Shown: piece by piece, positions 7,117 to 14,108 of the stretch | Position numbering within the stretch: position 1 is the stretch's first letter | How the letters are laid out: every line of letters starts with the position of its first letter | Made by a program: the position numbers and the translations under genes | NCBI GenBank assembly: GCA_022701845.1 | Contig: JAKONS010000004.1 | Coordinates: 1 to 14,108, forward strand | Source: Burkholderiaceae bacterium | Lineage (GTDB): Bacteria; Pseudomonadota; Gammaproteobacteria; Burkholderiales; Burkholderiaceae | Direction: 5' to 3' | DNA: 14,108 nt | The notes under the pieces: model-generated | Database searches by the model: none | Told to the model about the DNA's origin: nothing | The model's input: only the letters and a program-made list of their open reading frames with translations

Positions 7117-8244
7117 ATGCAGGCGCAGATCGCTCCCAGCAGAACCGCGGCTGCGCCCCTGGCGCTGGCCTACATGGCGCTGATCGTCTATGCCAGCCTG
7201 TATCCCTTCGGCGAATGGCGCGACCAGGGCATCGTGCCGTGGGCCTTTCTGAGCGCGCCGCTGCCGCGCTGGTGGACCGGCTTCGACCTCACCGCCAACG
7301 TGCTGGGCTATGCGCCCCTGGGCTTCCTGCTGGCGCTGGCGGCCTTGCGGTCGGGGCGCGGCATGCGCGGCATCGTGCTGCTGACCGCCTGCGCCGCGCT
7401 GCTGTCGCTGACGCTGGAAACGATGCAGAGCTACCTGCCGACGCGGGTGCCGTCGAATGTCGATCTGGTCCTGAACACCAGCGGCGCGGTGGCGGGCGCG
7501 CTGCTGGCCTGGGTGCTCGAGCGGCTGGGCGGCGTGGCGCACTGGGCCCGGTTGCGGGAGCGCTGGTTCATCGCCGATGCGCGGGGCGCGCTGGTGCTGC
7601 TGGCGCTGTGGCCGATGGCGTTGCTGTTCCCGGTGGCGGTGCCCTTCGGCCTGGGCCAGGTGCTGGAGCGGCTGGAGGATTTCTTCGCCGAGCTGCTCGA
7701 CGACACGCCGTTCTACGACTGGCTGCCGGTGCCCGGCCTCGACCAGCAGCCGCTGGCGCCCAGCGGCCAGCTGGTGTGCGTGGCGCTCGGCCTGCTGGTG
7801 CCCTGCCTGATCGCCTATTCCATCGCCCGCCACTGGCGCCTGCGCGCGGGCATGGCGGCGGGTGCGCTGGTGGTCGGCGCGCTGGTCACCGCGCTGTCGT
7901 CGGCGCTCAGCTACGGTCCCGCGCATGCCTGGGAATGGATGACGCTGCCGGTGCAGGTGGGCCTGTGCCTGGGCGCGCTGCTGGCCGGCGCCGTGGTGCG
8001 GCTGCCGCGCCGCGCCTGCGCCGCAGTGGCGCTGCTGGCGATCGCGATGCACCTGAACGTGCTGAACGAGGCGCCCACCAGCGCCTATTTCTGGCAGACG
8101 CTGCAGACCTGGGAGCAGGGGCGCTTCATCCGCTTCCATGGTCTGGTGCAGTGGCTGGGCTGGCTGTGGCCGTTCGCCGCGCTGGCGTATCTGCTGCTGC
8201 GGGTATCGCGCCGCGAGCGCATGCCGCGGCCCGTGCCTGCCTAG
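7117..8244 (+). CDS. VanZ-family integral membrane protein with extra C-terminal membrane half
   Basis: This is a 375-aa membrane protein. Residues 14-135 match the VanZ-like domain: ANVLGYAPLGFLLAL (60-74), then ETMQSYLPTRVPSNVDLVLN (101-120), where Glu101, Gln104, Arg110, Asp116 and Asn120 fit the conserved pattern. VanZ gives low-level teicoplanin resistance in enterococci, but most members have no known role. After a cytoplasmic or periplasmic link (about 140-155) come roughly five more hydrophobic segments to residue 362 and a basic tail. This C-terminal half is not one I recognise. The start is uncertain: ATG 7117 is used, and GTG 7111 would add two residues; neither has a clear ribosome site. 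It lies 23 nt after hemJ and is probably co-transcribed. Its TAG stop lies inside the -10-like box of the next gene. Confidence 0.8.
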   Translation: MQAQIAPSRTAAAPLALAYMALIVYASLYPFGEWRDQGIVPWAFLSAPLPRWWTGFDLTANVLGYAPLGFLLALAALRSGRGMRGIVLLTACAALLSLTLETMQSYLPTRVPSNVDLVLNTSGAVAGALLAWVLERLGGVAHWARLRERWFIADARGALVLLALWPMALLFPVAVPFGLGQVLERLEDFFAELLDDTPFYDWLPVPGLDQQPLAPSGQLVCVALGLLVPCLIAYSIARHWRLRAGMAAGALVVGALVTALSSALSYGPAHAWEWMTLPVQVGLCLGALLAGAVVRLPRRACAAVALLAIAMHLNVLNEAPTSAYFWQTLQTWEQGRFIRFHGLVQWLGWLWPFAALAYLLLRVSRRERMPRPVPA

Positions 8245-8247
8245 AAT
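8242..8247 (+). promoter_or_regulatory. Putative -10 box of a leaderless promoter for the ferredoxin gene
   Basis: TAGAAT, seven bases, then the ATG of the ferredoxin gene. Its first three bases are also the TAG stop codon of the VanZ-family gene. There is no Shine-Dalgarno sequence before the ATG and no obvious -35. The preceding CTGCC matches the hemJ site. Confidence 0.45.
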
Positions 8248-8254
8248 CGGTCGC

Positions 8255-8617
8255 ATGAGCGACACCCCCATCTCCGACGCCTCCAGCGAGGCGCCCTACT
8301 ACCAGCGCCACATCTTCTTCTGCCTGAACGAGCGCAGCGGTGGCGAAGACAGCTGTGCGCTGCACGATGCCAAACCCGGTTTCGACCACTGCAAGAAGCG
8401 GGTGAAGGAAGCCGGCCTCGCCGGCCGCGGCGGTGTGCGGGTGAACAAGGCGGGATGCCTCGACCGCTGCGCCGGCGGGCCGGTGGCGGTGGTCTATCCG
8501 GAAGGCGTCTGGTACACCTTCGTCGACGGCTCCGACATCGACGAGATCGTCGAATCGCACCTGAAGAACGGCCAGCCGGTGGAGCGGCTGCGACTGGCGC
8601 CGGACGTCGGGAGGTGA
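8255..8617 (+). CDS. Thioredoxin-like [2Fe-2S] ferredoxin
   Basis: This is a 120-aa soluble protein with the ligand pattern of thioredoxin-fold [2Fe-2S] ferredoxins: Cys23-x10-Cys34 near the N-terminus (FFCLNERSGGEDSC) and Cys68-x3-Cys72 (GCLDRC) after a conserved basic segment. Cys46 is extra and is probably not a ligand. This family includes the NuoE C-terminal domain and Aquifex Fd4. It binds one 2Fe-2S cluster and presumably passes single electrons; the partner is not known from the sequence. The acidic C-terminal segment SDIDEIVESHL fits the end of the fold. The start is the ATG eight bases after a -10-like box, probably leaderless. The stop overlaps the ribosome-binding site of the following hydrolase gene, so the two are very likely coupled. 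Confidence 0.9.
   Translation: MSDTPISDASSEAPYYQRHIFFCLNERSGGEDSCALHDAKPGFDHCKKRVKEAGLAGRGGVRVNKAGCLDRCAGGPVAVVYPEGVWYTFVDGSDIDEIVESHLKNGQPVERLRLAPDVGR
8609..8617 (+). promoter_or_regulatory. Shine-Dalgarno sequence deciding the hydrolase start
   Basis: GGGAGGTGA is a near-perfect complement of the 16S rRNA 3' end. It ends five bases before the GTG at 8623, favouring that start over the GTG at 8614, which is part of the site itself. It also contains the ferredoxin stop codon, which links translation of the two genes. Confidence 0.7.
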
Positions 8618-8622
8618 GTCCG

Positions 8623-9255
8623 GTGAACGCCCAGACCGAAGCCCTCACCCTGGCCGGCGGCGCCGGTGCCATCCAGGCCGCACGCGACGAGCCGCCAGCC
8701 GGCGTCGCGCGGCGCGGCACGGTGGTGATCGCCCATCCGCATCCGCTGTTCGGCGGCACCATGGACAACAAGGTGGTGCAGACGCTGGCACGTGCTTTCG
8801 TGCAGTGCGGCTGGACGGCGGTGCGGTTCAATTTCCGCGGCGTCGGCGCCAGTGCCGGCGTCTACGACGAAGGCCGGGCCGAGGCCGAGGACATGCGCGC
8901 GGTGGTGGAGCAGACGGCCGCCGACGGCCCGCTGGCACTCGCCGGGTTCTCGTTCGGCTCCCATGTGGCGAGCCATGTGCTCGCCGCGCTGTGGGCCGGC
9001 CGGTCGCCGGAGAAGATCGTCTTCGTCGGCACCGCCACCACCCGCTTCGCGGTGGCACCGGTGCCCGCTGCGGCGCACGAGCGCACCCTCGTCATCCACG
9101 GCGAGCAGGACGATACGGTGCCGCTCCAGGACGTCATCGACTGGGCGCGGCCGCAGACACTGCCGGTAACCGTGATTCCCGGGGTCGGCCATTTTTTTCA
9201 CGGACAATTGCCGCTGCTCAAGAGCCTGGTGGTGCGCCATCTGAGCGCTCCCTGA
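8623..9255 (+). CDS. Alpha/beta hydrolase of the COG2945 type
   Basis: This is a 210-aa cytoplasmic serine hydrolase. The N-terminal segment HPHPLFGGTMDNKVVQTLAR (residues 39-58) is characteristic of a widespread uncharacterised bacterial alpha/beta hydrolase group. The nucleophile elbow is GFSFG with Ser110. The acid is probably Asp163 or Asp164 in HGEQDDTVP and the base His190 in GVGHFFHG, so the triad is complete. The substrate is unknown; related proteins are annotated only as predicted hydrolases or esterases. The start is GTG at 8623, chosen for its strong Shine-Dalgarno sequence. An in-frame GTG at 8614 would overlap the ferredoxin stop and add three residues. The 66-nt gap to the carboxypeptidase gene is pyrimidine-rich and shows no terminator. 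Confidence 0.88.
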   Translation: MNAQTEALTLAGGAGAIQAARDEPPAGVARRGTVVIAHPHPLFGGTMDNKVVQTLARAFVQCGWTAVRFNFRGVGASAGVYDEGRAEAEDMRAVVEQTAADGPLALAGFSFGSHVASHVLAALWAGRSPEKIVFVGTATTRFAVAPVPAAAHERTLVIHGEQDDTVPLQDVIDWARPQTLPVTVIPGVGHFFHGQLPLLKSLVVRHLSAP

Positions 9256-9321
9256 CGGCCGCTCCGCCGCGCCCGCGCCGGTCTTCCTCCTGTCCCCGCC
9301 CCTTCAGCCCGAATCTTCCAC

Positions 9322-10497
9322 ATGAACCGCTTTATGCCGGCGCTGCGCGCGCTCGTCCTGGCCGCCCTGGCCCTGCCCATCGCCCTCACGCCCGCCTTCG
9401 CGCAGACCACGCCGGTGCCGCCGGAGATCGCCGCGCGCTCCTATCTGCTGCTCGACGTGACGGCGCAGCAGATCCTGGCGCAGAAGGAGATCGACACCCC
9501 GGTCGAGCCGGCCTCGCTCACCAAGCTGATGAGCGCCTACCTGGTGTTCGACGCGCTCAAGTCGAAGAAGATCACCCTGCAGCAGACCTTCCCGGTGAGC
9601 GCCCGCGCCTGGAAGATGCCGGGCTCGCGCATGTTCATCGATCCCAAGATGCAAGTGCCGGTCGAGGACCTGATCAAGGGCATGATCGTGCAGTCGGGCA
9701 ACGACGCCACCATGGCGCTGGCCGAGGGCGTCGGCGGCACCGCGGAGCGCTTCGTCCAGCTGATGAACGACCAGGCCAAGGTGCTGGGCATGCAGCGCAC
9801 CGCCTTCAAGAATCCCGAAGGCCTCACCGAGCCGGGCCACACCACCACCGCGCGCGACCTGTCCACCCTGGCGACGCGGCTGATGCAGGACTTCCCCGAA
9901 TACATCGGCTACTACGCCATCAAGCAGTACCGCTACCCGGGCACGCCGGCGGCCAACGGCAACAACCGCAACCTGCTGCTGTTCCGCGATCCCACGGTCG
10001 ACGGCCTGAAGACCGGCCACACCAACGCGGCCGGCTACTGCCTGGTCGCCACCGCGCACCGCGACATGCCGAACGTCGGCAGCCGGCGCCTGCTGGTGAT
10101 CCTGCTGGGCACCGCAGGCGAAAGCGCACGCGCCAACGAAGGCCAGAAGCTGCTGAACTGGGGCTACACCGCCTACGACGCGGTGAAGCTGTTCGACGGC
10201 GGCCAGGCGGTGGTCAGCCCGCCGCTGTGGAAGGGCACGCAGAACACGCTGCCGCTGGGCCAGCCGGGGCCGATCGTGGTCGCGGTGCCGGCCGGCACCG
10301 GCGGCAAGGTCAAGACCGATGTCTCGCGCCCCGATCCGCTGGTCGCTCCGTTCACCAAGGGGCAGAAGGTGGGCACGCTGCGCATCACCGCCGGCGAGCA
10401 GCCGCCGTTCGAGGTGCCGCTGGTGGCGCTGCAGGAGGTGCCGCAGGCGGGCGTGCTGGGCCGCGCGTGGGATTCGATCCGGCTCTGGATCAAGTAG
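9322..10497 (+). CDS. dacA: D-alanyl-D-alanine carboxypeptidase (PBP5/6 family)
   Basis: This is a 391-aa secreted low-molecular-mass penicillin-binding protein. It removes the terminal D-Ala from pentapeptide stems, limiting cross-linking and shaping the wall. A signal peptide covers residues 1-27, ending AFA before QTT. The active-site motifs are SLTK with Ser65, SGN at 125-127 and KTG at 230-232, all at normal spacing. A beta-rich C-terminal domain follows, and the last residues (about GRAWDSIRLWIK) form a short amphipathic helix that in this family anchors the protein to the inner-membrane face. The dacA/dacC choice cannot be settled from sequence, so the symbol is at family level. No clear Shine-Dalgarno sequence precedes the ATG. 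There is no terminator before the rpsL promoter, so read-through into the str operon is possible. Confidence 0.93.
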   Translation: MNRFMPALRALVLAALALPIALTPAFAQTTPVPPEIAARSYLLLDVTAQQILAQKEIDTPVEPASLTKLMSAYLVFDALKSKKITLQQTFPVSARAWKMPGSRMFIDPKMQVPVEDLIKGMIVQSGNDATMALAEGVGGTAERFVQLMNDQAKVLGMQRTAFKNPEGLTEPGHTTTARDLSTLATRLMQDFPEYIGYYAIKQYRYPGTPAANGNNRNLLLFRDPTVDGLKTGHTNAAGYCLVATAHRDMPNVGSRRLLVILLGTAGESARANEGQKLLNWGYTAYDAVKLFDGGQAVVSPPLWKGTQNTLPLGQPGPIVVAVPAGTGGKVKTDVSRPDPLVAPFTKGQKVGTLRITAGEQPPFEVPLVALQEVPQAGVLGRAWDSIRLWIK

Positions 10498-10536
10498 GCC
10501 CCTCGCCGCGTCGGTGCAGGGTCGTGCGGTTCGGGC

Positions 10537-10564
10537 TTGTGTAAAAGACCCGGATTGCTATACT
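10537..10564 (+). promoter_or_regulatory. str operon promoter
   Basis: TTGTGT (10537-10542), a 16-bp spacer, and TATACT (10559-10564) preceded by TGC form an extended -10 promoter. It gives a start near 10571 and a leader of about 75 nt before rpsL. It is the best promoter match in the window and is placed as expected for rpsL-rpsG-fusA-tuf. The bases after the -10 are GC-rich (CGCGGGC), as expected of a discriminator under stringent control; that last point is inference. Confidence 0.75.
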
Positions 10565-10573
10565 CGCGGGCTT

Positions 10574-10630
10574 TTCGGAAATTTGCCGAAGGGTTTCACG
10601 TTTTCGTTTTCAGAACGTTTTGGGACGTTC
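10574..10630 (+). promoter_or_regulatory. Two hairpins in the rpsL leader
   Basis: TTCGG (10574-10578) pairs with CCGAA (10586-10590), and GAACGT (10613-10618) pairs with ACGTTC (10625-10630), the latter ending five bases before the AGG of the rpsL ribosome site. Both are short, perfect stems. Their position next to the ribosome site would allow control of translation, but no function is known. Confidence 0.4.
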
Positions 10631-10646
10631 ACATCAGGTTTTACCA

Positions 10647-11024
10647 ATGCCAACCATTAACCAGCTCGTGCGTCAGGGGCGTGAGGTCGAGAAGACCAAC
10701 TCCAAGAGCCCCGCGATGCAGAACTCGCCGCAACGCCGCGGCGTTTGCACCCGTGTCTACACCACGACCCCGAAGAAGCCCAACTCGGCGCTTCGCAAGG
10801 TCGCCAAGGTCCGCCTGACGAATGGCTTCGAAGTCATCTCGTACATCGGCGGCGAAGGCCACAACCTGCAGGAACACAGCGTCGTGCTGGTCCGCGGCGG
10901 CCGGGTCAAGGACTTGCCAGGTGTGCGTTACCACATCGTCCGCGGTTCGCTCGACCTGCAAGGCGTCAAGGATCGCAAGCAATCGCGTTCCAAGTACGGT
11001 GCCAAGAAGCCCAAGGCCAAGTAA
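10647..11024 (+). CDS. rpsL: 30S ribosomal protein S12
   Basis: S12 is 125 aa here, the usual length, and sits at the decoding centre of the small subunit where it affects accuracy. The near-universal segments are present: [21 protein letters not shown] (the lysine pair at 43-44), [14 protein letters not shown] and [13 protein letters not shown] with Lys88. Lysines at these two places are the wild-type, streptomycin-sensitive form; substitutions there give resistance in E. coli and mycobacteria. I chose ATG 10647 ([10 protein letters not shown]), which fits the family, over an in-frame upstream start at 10620. An AGG-containing ribosome site lies seven bases before it. It is the first gene of the str operon, with its own promoter 80 nt upstream. 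Confidence 0.98.
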   Translation: MPTINQLVRQGREVEKTNSKSPAMQNSPQRRGVCTRVYTTTPKKPNSALRKVAKVRLTNGFEVISYIGGEGHNLQEHSVVLVRGGRVKDLPGVRYHIVRGSLDLQGVKDRKQSRSKYGAKKPKAK

Positions 11025-11060
11025 GCCCTGCGTTTCGCAATCGTTTTTCAGGTGCTGTTT

Positions 11061-11135
11061 TCCGCGTGGCGCGGAGATGCAGCGTAGTGACCCGATGTTC
11101 CGGGTCGAGTAAGTGAGAGTCCTGTTTTGGCTCTC
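11061..11135 (+). promoter_or_regulatory. Hairpin cluster in the rpsL-rpsG spacer
   Basis: The 158-nt spacer between S12 and S7 holds three consecutive stems: TCCGCG/CGCGGA (11061-11066, 11070-11075), GACCCG/CGGGTC (11089-11094, 11101-11106) and GAGAG/CTCTC (11115-11119, 11131-11135). None is followed by a T-run, so they are not terminators. In E. coli, S7 binds the corresponding spacer of the str mRNA and represses its own translation. A similar role is plausible here but not shown. Confidence 0.45.
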
Positions 11136-11182
11136 GCGGTGTCCGCCAAGGATGCCAACTGAAGCAATTCAAGAGGTGAAAA

Positions 11183-11656
11183 ATGCCACGTCGTCGCGAA
11201 GTCCCCAAACGTGAAATCCTGCCGGATCCCAAGTTCGGCAATGTCGAGCTCTCGAAGTTCATGAACGTCATCATGGAAGGCGGCAAGAAGGCCGTCGCCG
11301 AGCGCATCATCTACGGCGCGCTCGACCTGATCGAGAAGAAGAACCCCGATAAAGACCCGCTGGAAGCTTTCGTCGTTGCCATCAACAACGTCAAGCCCAT
11401 GGTCGAAGTGAAGTCCCGCCGTGTCGGCGGCGCCAACTACCAGGTCCCGGTCGAAGTGCGCCCGGTGCGCCGTCTGGCGCTGTCGATGCGCTGGATCAAG
11501 GAAGCCGCTCGCAAGCGTGGCGAGAAGTCGATGGCCCAACGTCTGGCCAACGAGCTGCTCGAAGCCACCGAAGGCCGCGGCGGTGCGATGAAGAAACGTG
11601 ACGAAGTGCACCGCATGGCCGAAGCCAACAAGGCCTTCAGCCACTTCCGTTTCTAA
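11183..11656 (+). CDS. rpsG: 30S ribosomal protein S7
   Basis: S7 is 157 aa, standard for bacteria. It is a primary 16S rRNA binder that nucleates assembly of the small-subunit head and lies near the exit site. Family landmarks include [20 protein letters not shown] at the start, the beta-hairpin [12 protein letters not shown] and [10 protein letters not shown]. The C-terminus ends [19 protein letters not shown] at 11172-11178 lies four bases before the ATG, a strong ribosome site. It is the second gene of the str operon. In enterobacteria S7 is the autogenous regulator of this operon, which makes the hairpins upstream of this gene of interest. Confidence 0.98.
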   Translation: MPRRREVPKREILPDPKFGNVELSKFMNVIMEGGKKAVAERIIYGALDLIEKKNPDKDPLEAFVVAINNVKPMVEVKSRRVGGANYQVPVEVRPVRRLALSMRWIKEAARKRGEKSMAQRLANELLEATEGRGGAMKKRDEVHRMAEANKAFSHFRF

Positions 11657-11689
11657 ACTGTCATAGCCGTCTTTCAAAATAGACCGGCC

Positions 11690-11728
11690 GGAAGCCCGAT
11701 CCACCCATTCTGGGGTGGCCGGGCTTCC
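11690..11728 (+). repeat. Long imperfect hairpin between rpsG and fusA
   Basis: GGAAGCCCG (11690-11698) pairs with CGGGCTTCC (11720-11728), and inside it CCACCC (11701-11706) pairs with GGGTGG (11713-11718) around a 6-base loop. This gives 15 pairs with one small asymmetric interior loop. No T-run follows, so it is not a classical terminator. It ends ten bases before the fusA ribosome site and could be a processing or stabilising element, or could modulate fusA translation. Confidence 0.6.
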
Positions 11729-11749
11729 GTCCGTTAACGGAGTAAATTC

Positions 11750-13849
<2,100 letters not shown>

Positions 13850-13855
13850 GAACGC

Positions 13856-13873
13856 TCCAGGCGCGAGCCTGGA
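13856..13873 (+). repeat. Perfect hairpin with GCGA tetraloop just after fusA
   Basis: TCCAGGC (13856-13862) pairs perfectly with GCCTGGA (13867-13873) across a GCGA loop, a stable GNRA type. It starts seven bases after the fusA stop. No T-run follows, so full termination is unlikely. It may protect the fusA 3' end or slow the polymerase before tuf. Confidence 0.65.
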
Positions 13874-13881
13874 AATGAACC

Positions 13882-13960
13882 GGTCTGCGATCGTGTGCCC
13901 CCTGCTGCCCGTGGCGGGGGAACCAGCAATGCGGTGCAGACCTTAAACCCACCACGGGCA
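13882..13960 (+). promoter_or_regulatory. Structured tuf leader with interlocking complementary segments
   Basis: In the 134-nt fusA-tuf spacer, GGTCTGC (13882-13888) is complementary to GCAGACC (13936-13942). CCCCC (13898-13902) is complementary to GGGGG (13916-13920). The loop segment TGCCCGTGG (13906-13914) is complementary to CCACGGGCA (13952-13960). The last pairing crosses the first two, so they would form a pseudoknot or exclude each other. The distal arm ends 14 bases before the tuf ribosome site. No T-run or clear promoter is seen; the role is unknown. Confidence 0.45.
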
Positions 13961-13983
13961 CAGCTCTTTATCTAGGAAAAGAA

Positions 13984-14108
13984 ATGGCAAAAGGAAAATT
14001 CGAACGGACCAAGCCGCACGTCAACGTGGGCACCATCGGTCACGTCGACCACGGCAAGACCACGCTGACGGCGGCGATCGCCACCGTGCTGTCGAAGAAG
14101 TTCGGCGG
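13984..14108 (+). CDS. tuf: Elongation factor Tu, N-terminal part (3' end outside window)
   Basis: The first 41 codons of EF-Tu are visible, about a tenth of the roughly 396-residue protein. EF-Tu is the GTPase that delivers aminoacyl-tRNA to the ribosome. The sequence [20 protein letters not shown] leads into the P-loop [14 protein letters not shown] (residues 19-32), which is diagnostic. AGGA (13974-13977) lies six bases before the ATG. It is the fourth gene of the str operon. Many betaproteobacteria carry a second tuf copy near the rpoBC-nusG cluster, and this window cannot show whether one exists here. Confidence 0.98.
   Translation, partial: MAKGKFERTKPHVNVGTIGHVDHGKTTLTAAIATVLSKKFG

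Noticed and set aside
6949..8271. Minus-strand open frame over hemJ and the VanZ-family gene
   Set aside because: It is a Gln/His/Arg-rich shadow and conflicts with well-supported membrane proteins on the plus strand.
8805..10544. Long plus-strand open frame overlapping the hydrolase and carboxypeptidase genes in another frame
   Set aside because: It is Arg/Gly/Ala-rich frame shadow; the real genes have complete active-site motifs.
13882..13960. Terminator between fusA and tuf
   Set aside because: There are several stems but no T-run, and tuf has a good ribosome site in the expected operon position.

Overview
The window is about 14.1 kb of high-GC DNA with short intergenic gaps. Gene content and protein sequences point to a betaproteobacterium, order Burkholderiales, most likely a Comamonadaceae-type genome. 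The clues are the str operon (rpsL-rpsG-fusA-tuf), an Asp-type (non-zinc) HemB, a HemJ-type protoporphyrinogen oxidase, and recurring -10-like boxes placed 6-7 nt before start codons. The assignment is inferred from family resemblance, not from a database match. No mobile element, CRISPR array, phage gene, tRNA or rRNA was seen. This looks like an ordinary core chromosomal region.

Layout. Bases 1-2287 (+) hold the tail of mreD and all of mrdA (PBP2), part of the cell-elongation (mre/mrd) cluster. They converge on a TSUP/TauE-type membrane transporter (2304-3062, -). Bases 3063-3589 carry no convincing protein gene. They do contain a strong intrinsic terminator on the minus strand and a set of nested complementary segments that suggest a small structured RNA. 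A dienelactone-hydrolase-family gene (3590-4276, +) then converges on a minus-strand pair: hemB (porphobilinogen synthase), with a CorA-family divalent cation channel 10 nt downstream. Divergent from hemB, after a 266-nt gap with a plus-strand terminator and hairpins (a second candidate small RNA), lies a plus-strand series: hemJ, a VanZ-family membrane protein, a thioredoxin-like [2Fe-2S] ferredoxin, an alpha/beta hydrolase and a secreted D-Ala-D-Ala carboxypeptidase. From 10537 to the end is the str operon: an extended -10 promoter, rpsL, rpsG, fusA and the first 41 codons of tuf, with structured intercistronic spacers.

How the genes work together. MreD, PBP2 and the carboxypeptidase act in peptidoglycan elongation and maturation. 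HemB and HemJ catalyse an early and a late step of heme synthesis and sit back to back. The str operon supplies two 30S proteins and the two main elongation factors. The most interesting parts are non-coding: two candidate small RNAs that each end in a terminator, a possible pseudoknot in the tuf leader, hairpins in the rpsL-rpsG and rpsG-fusA spacers, and three genes with apparently leaderless promoters. I found no convincing new multi-gene system.
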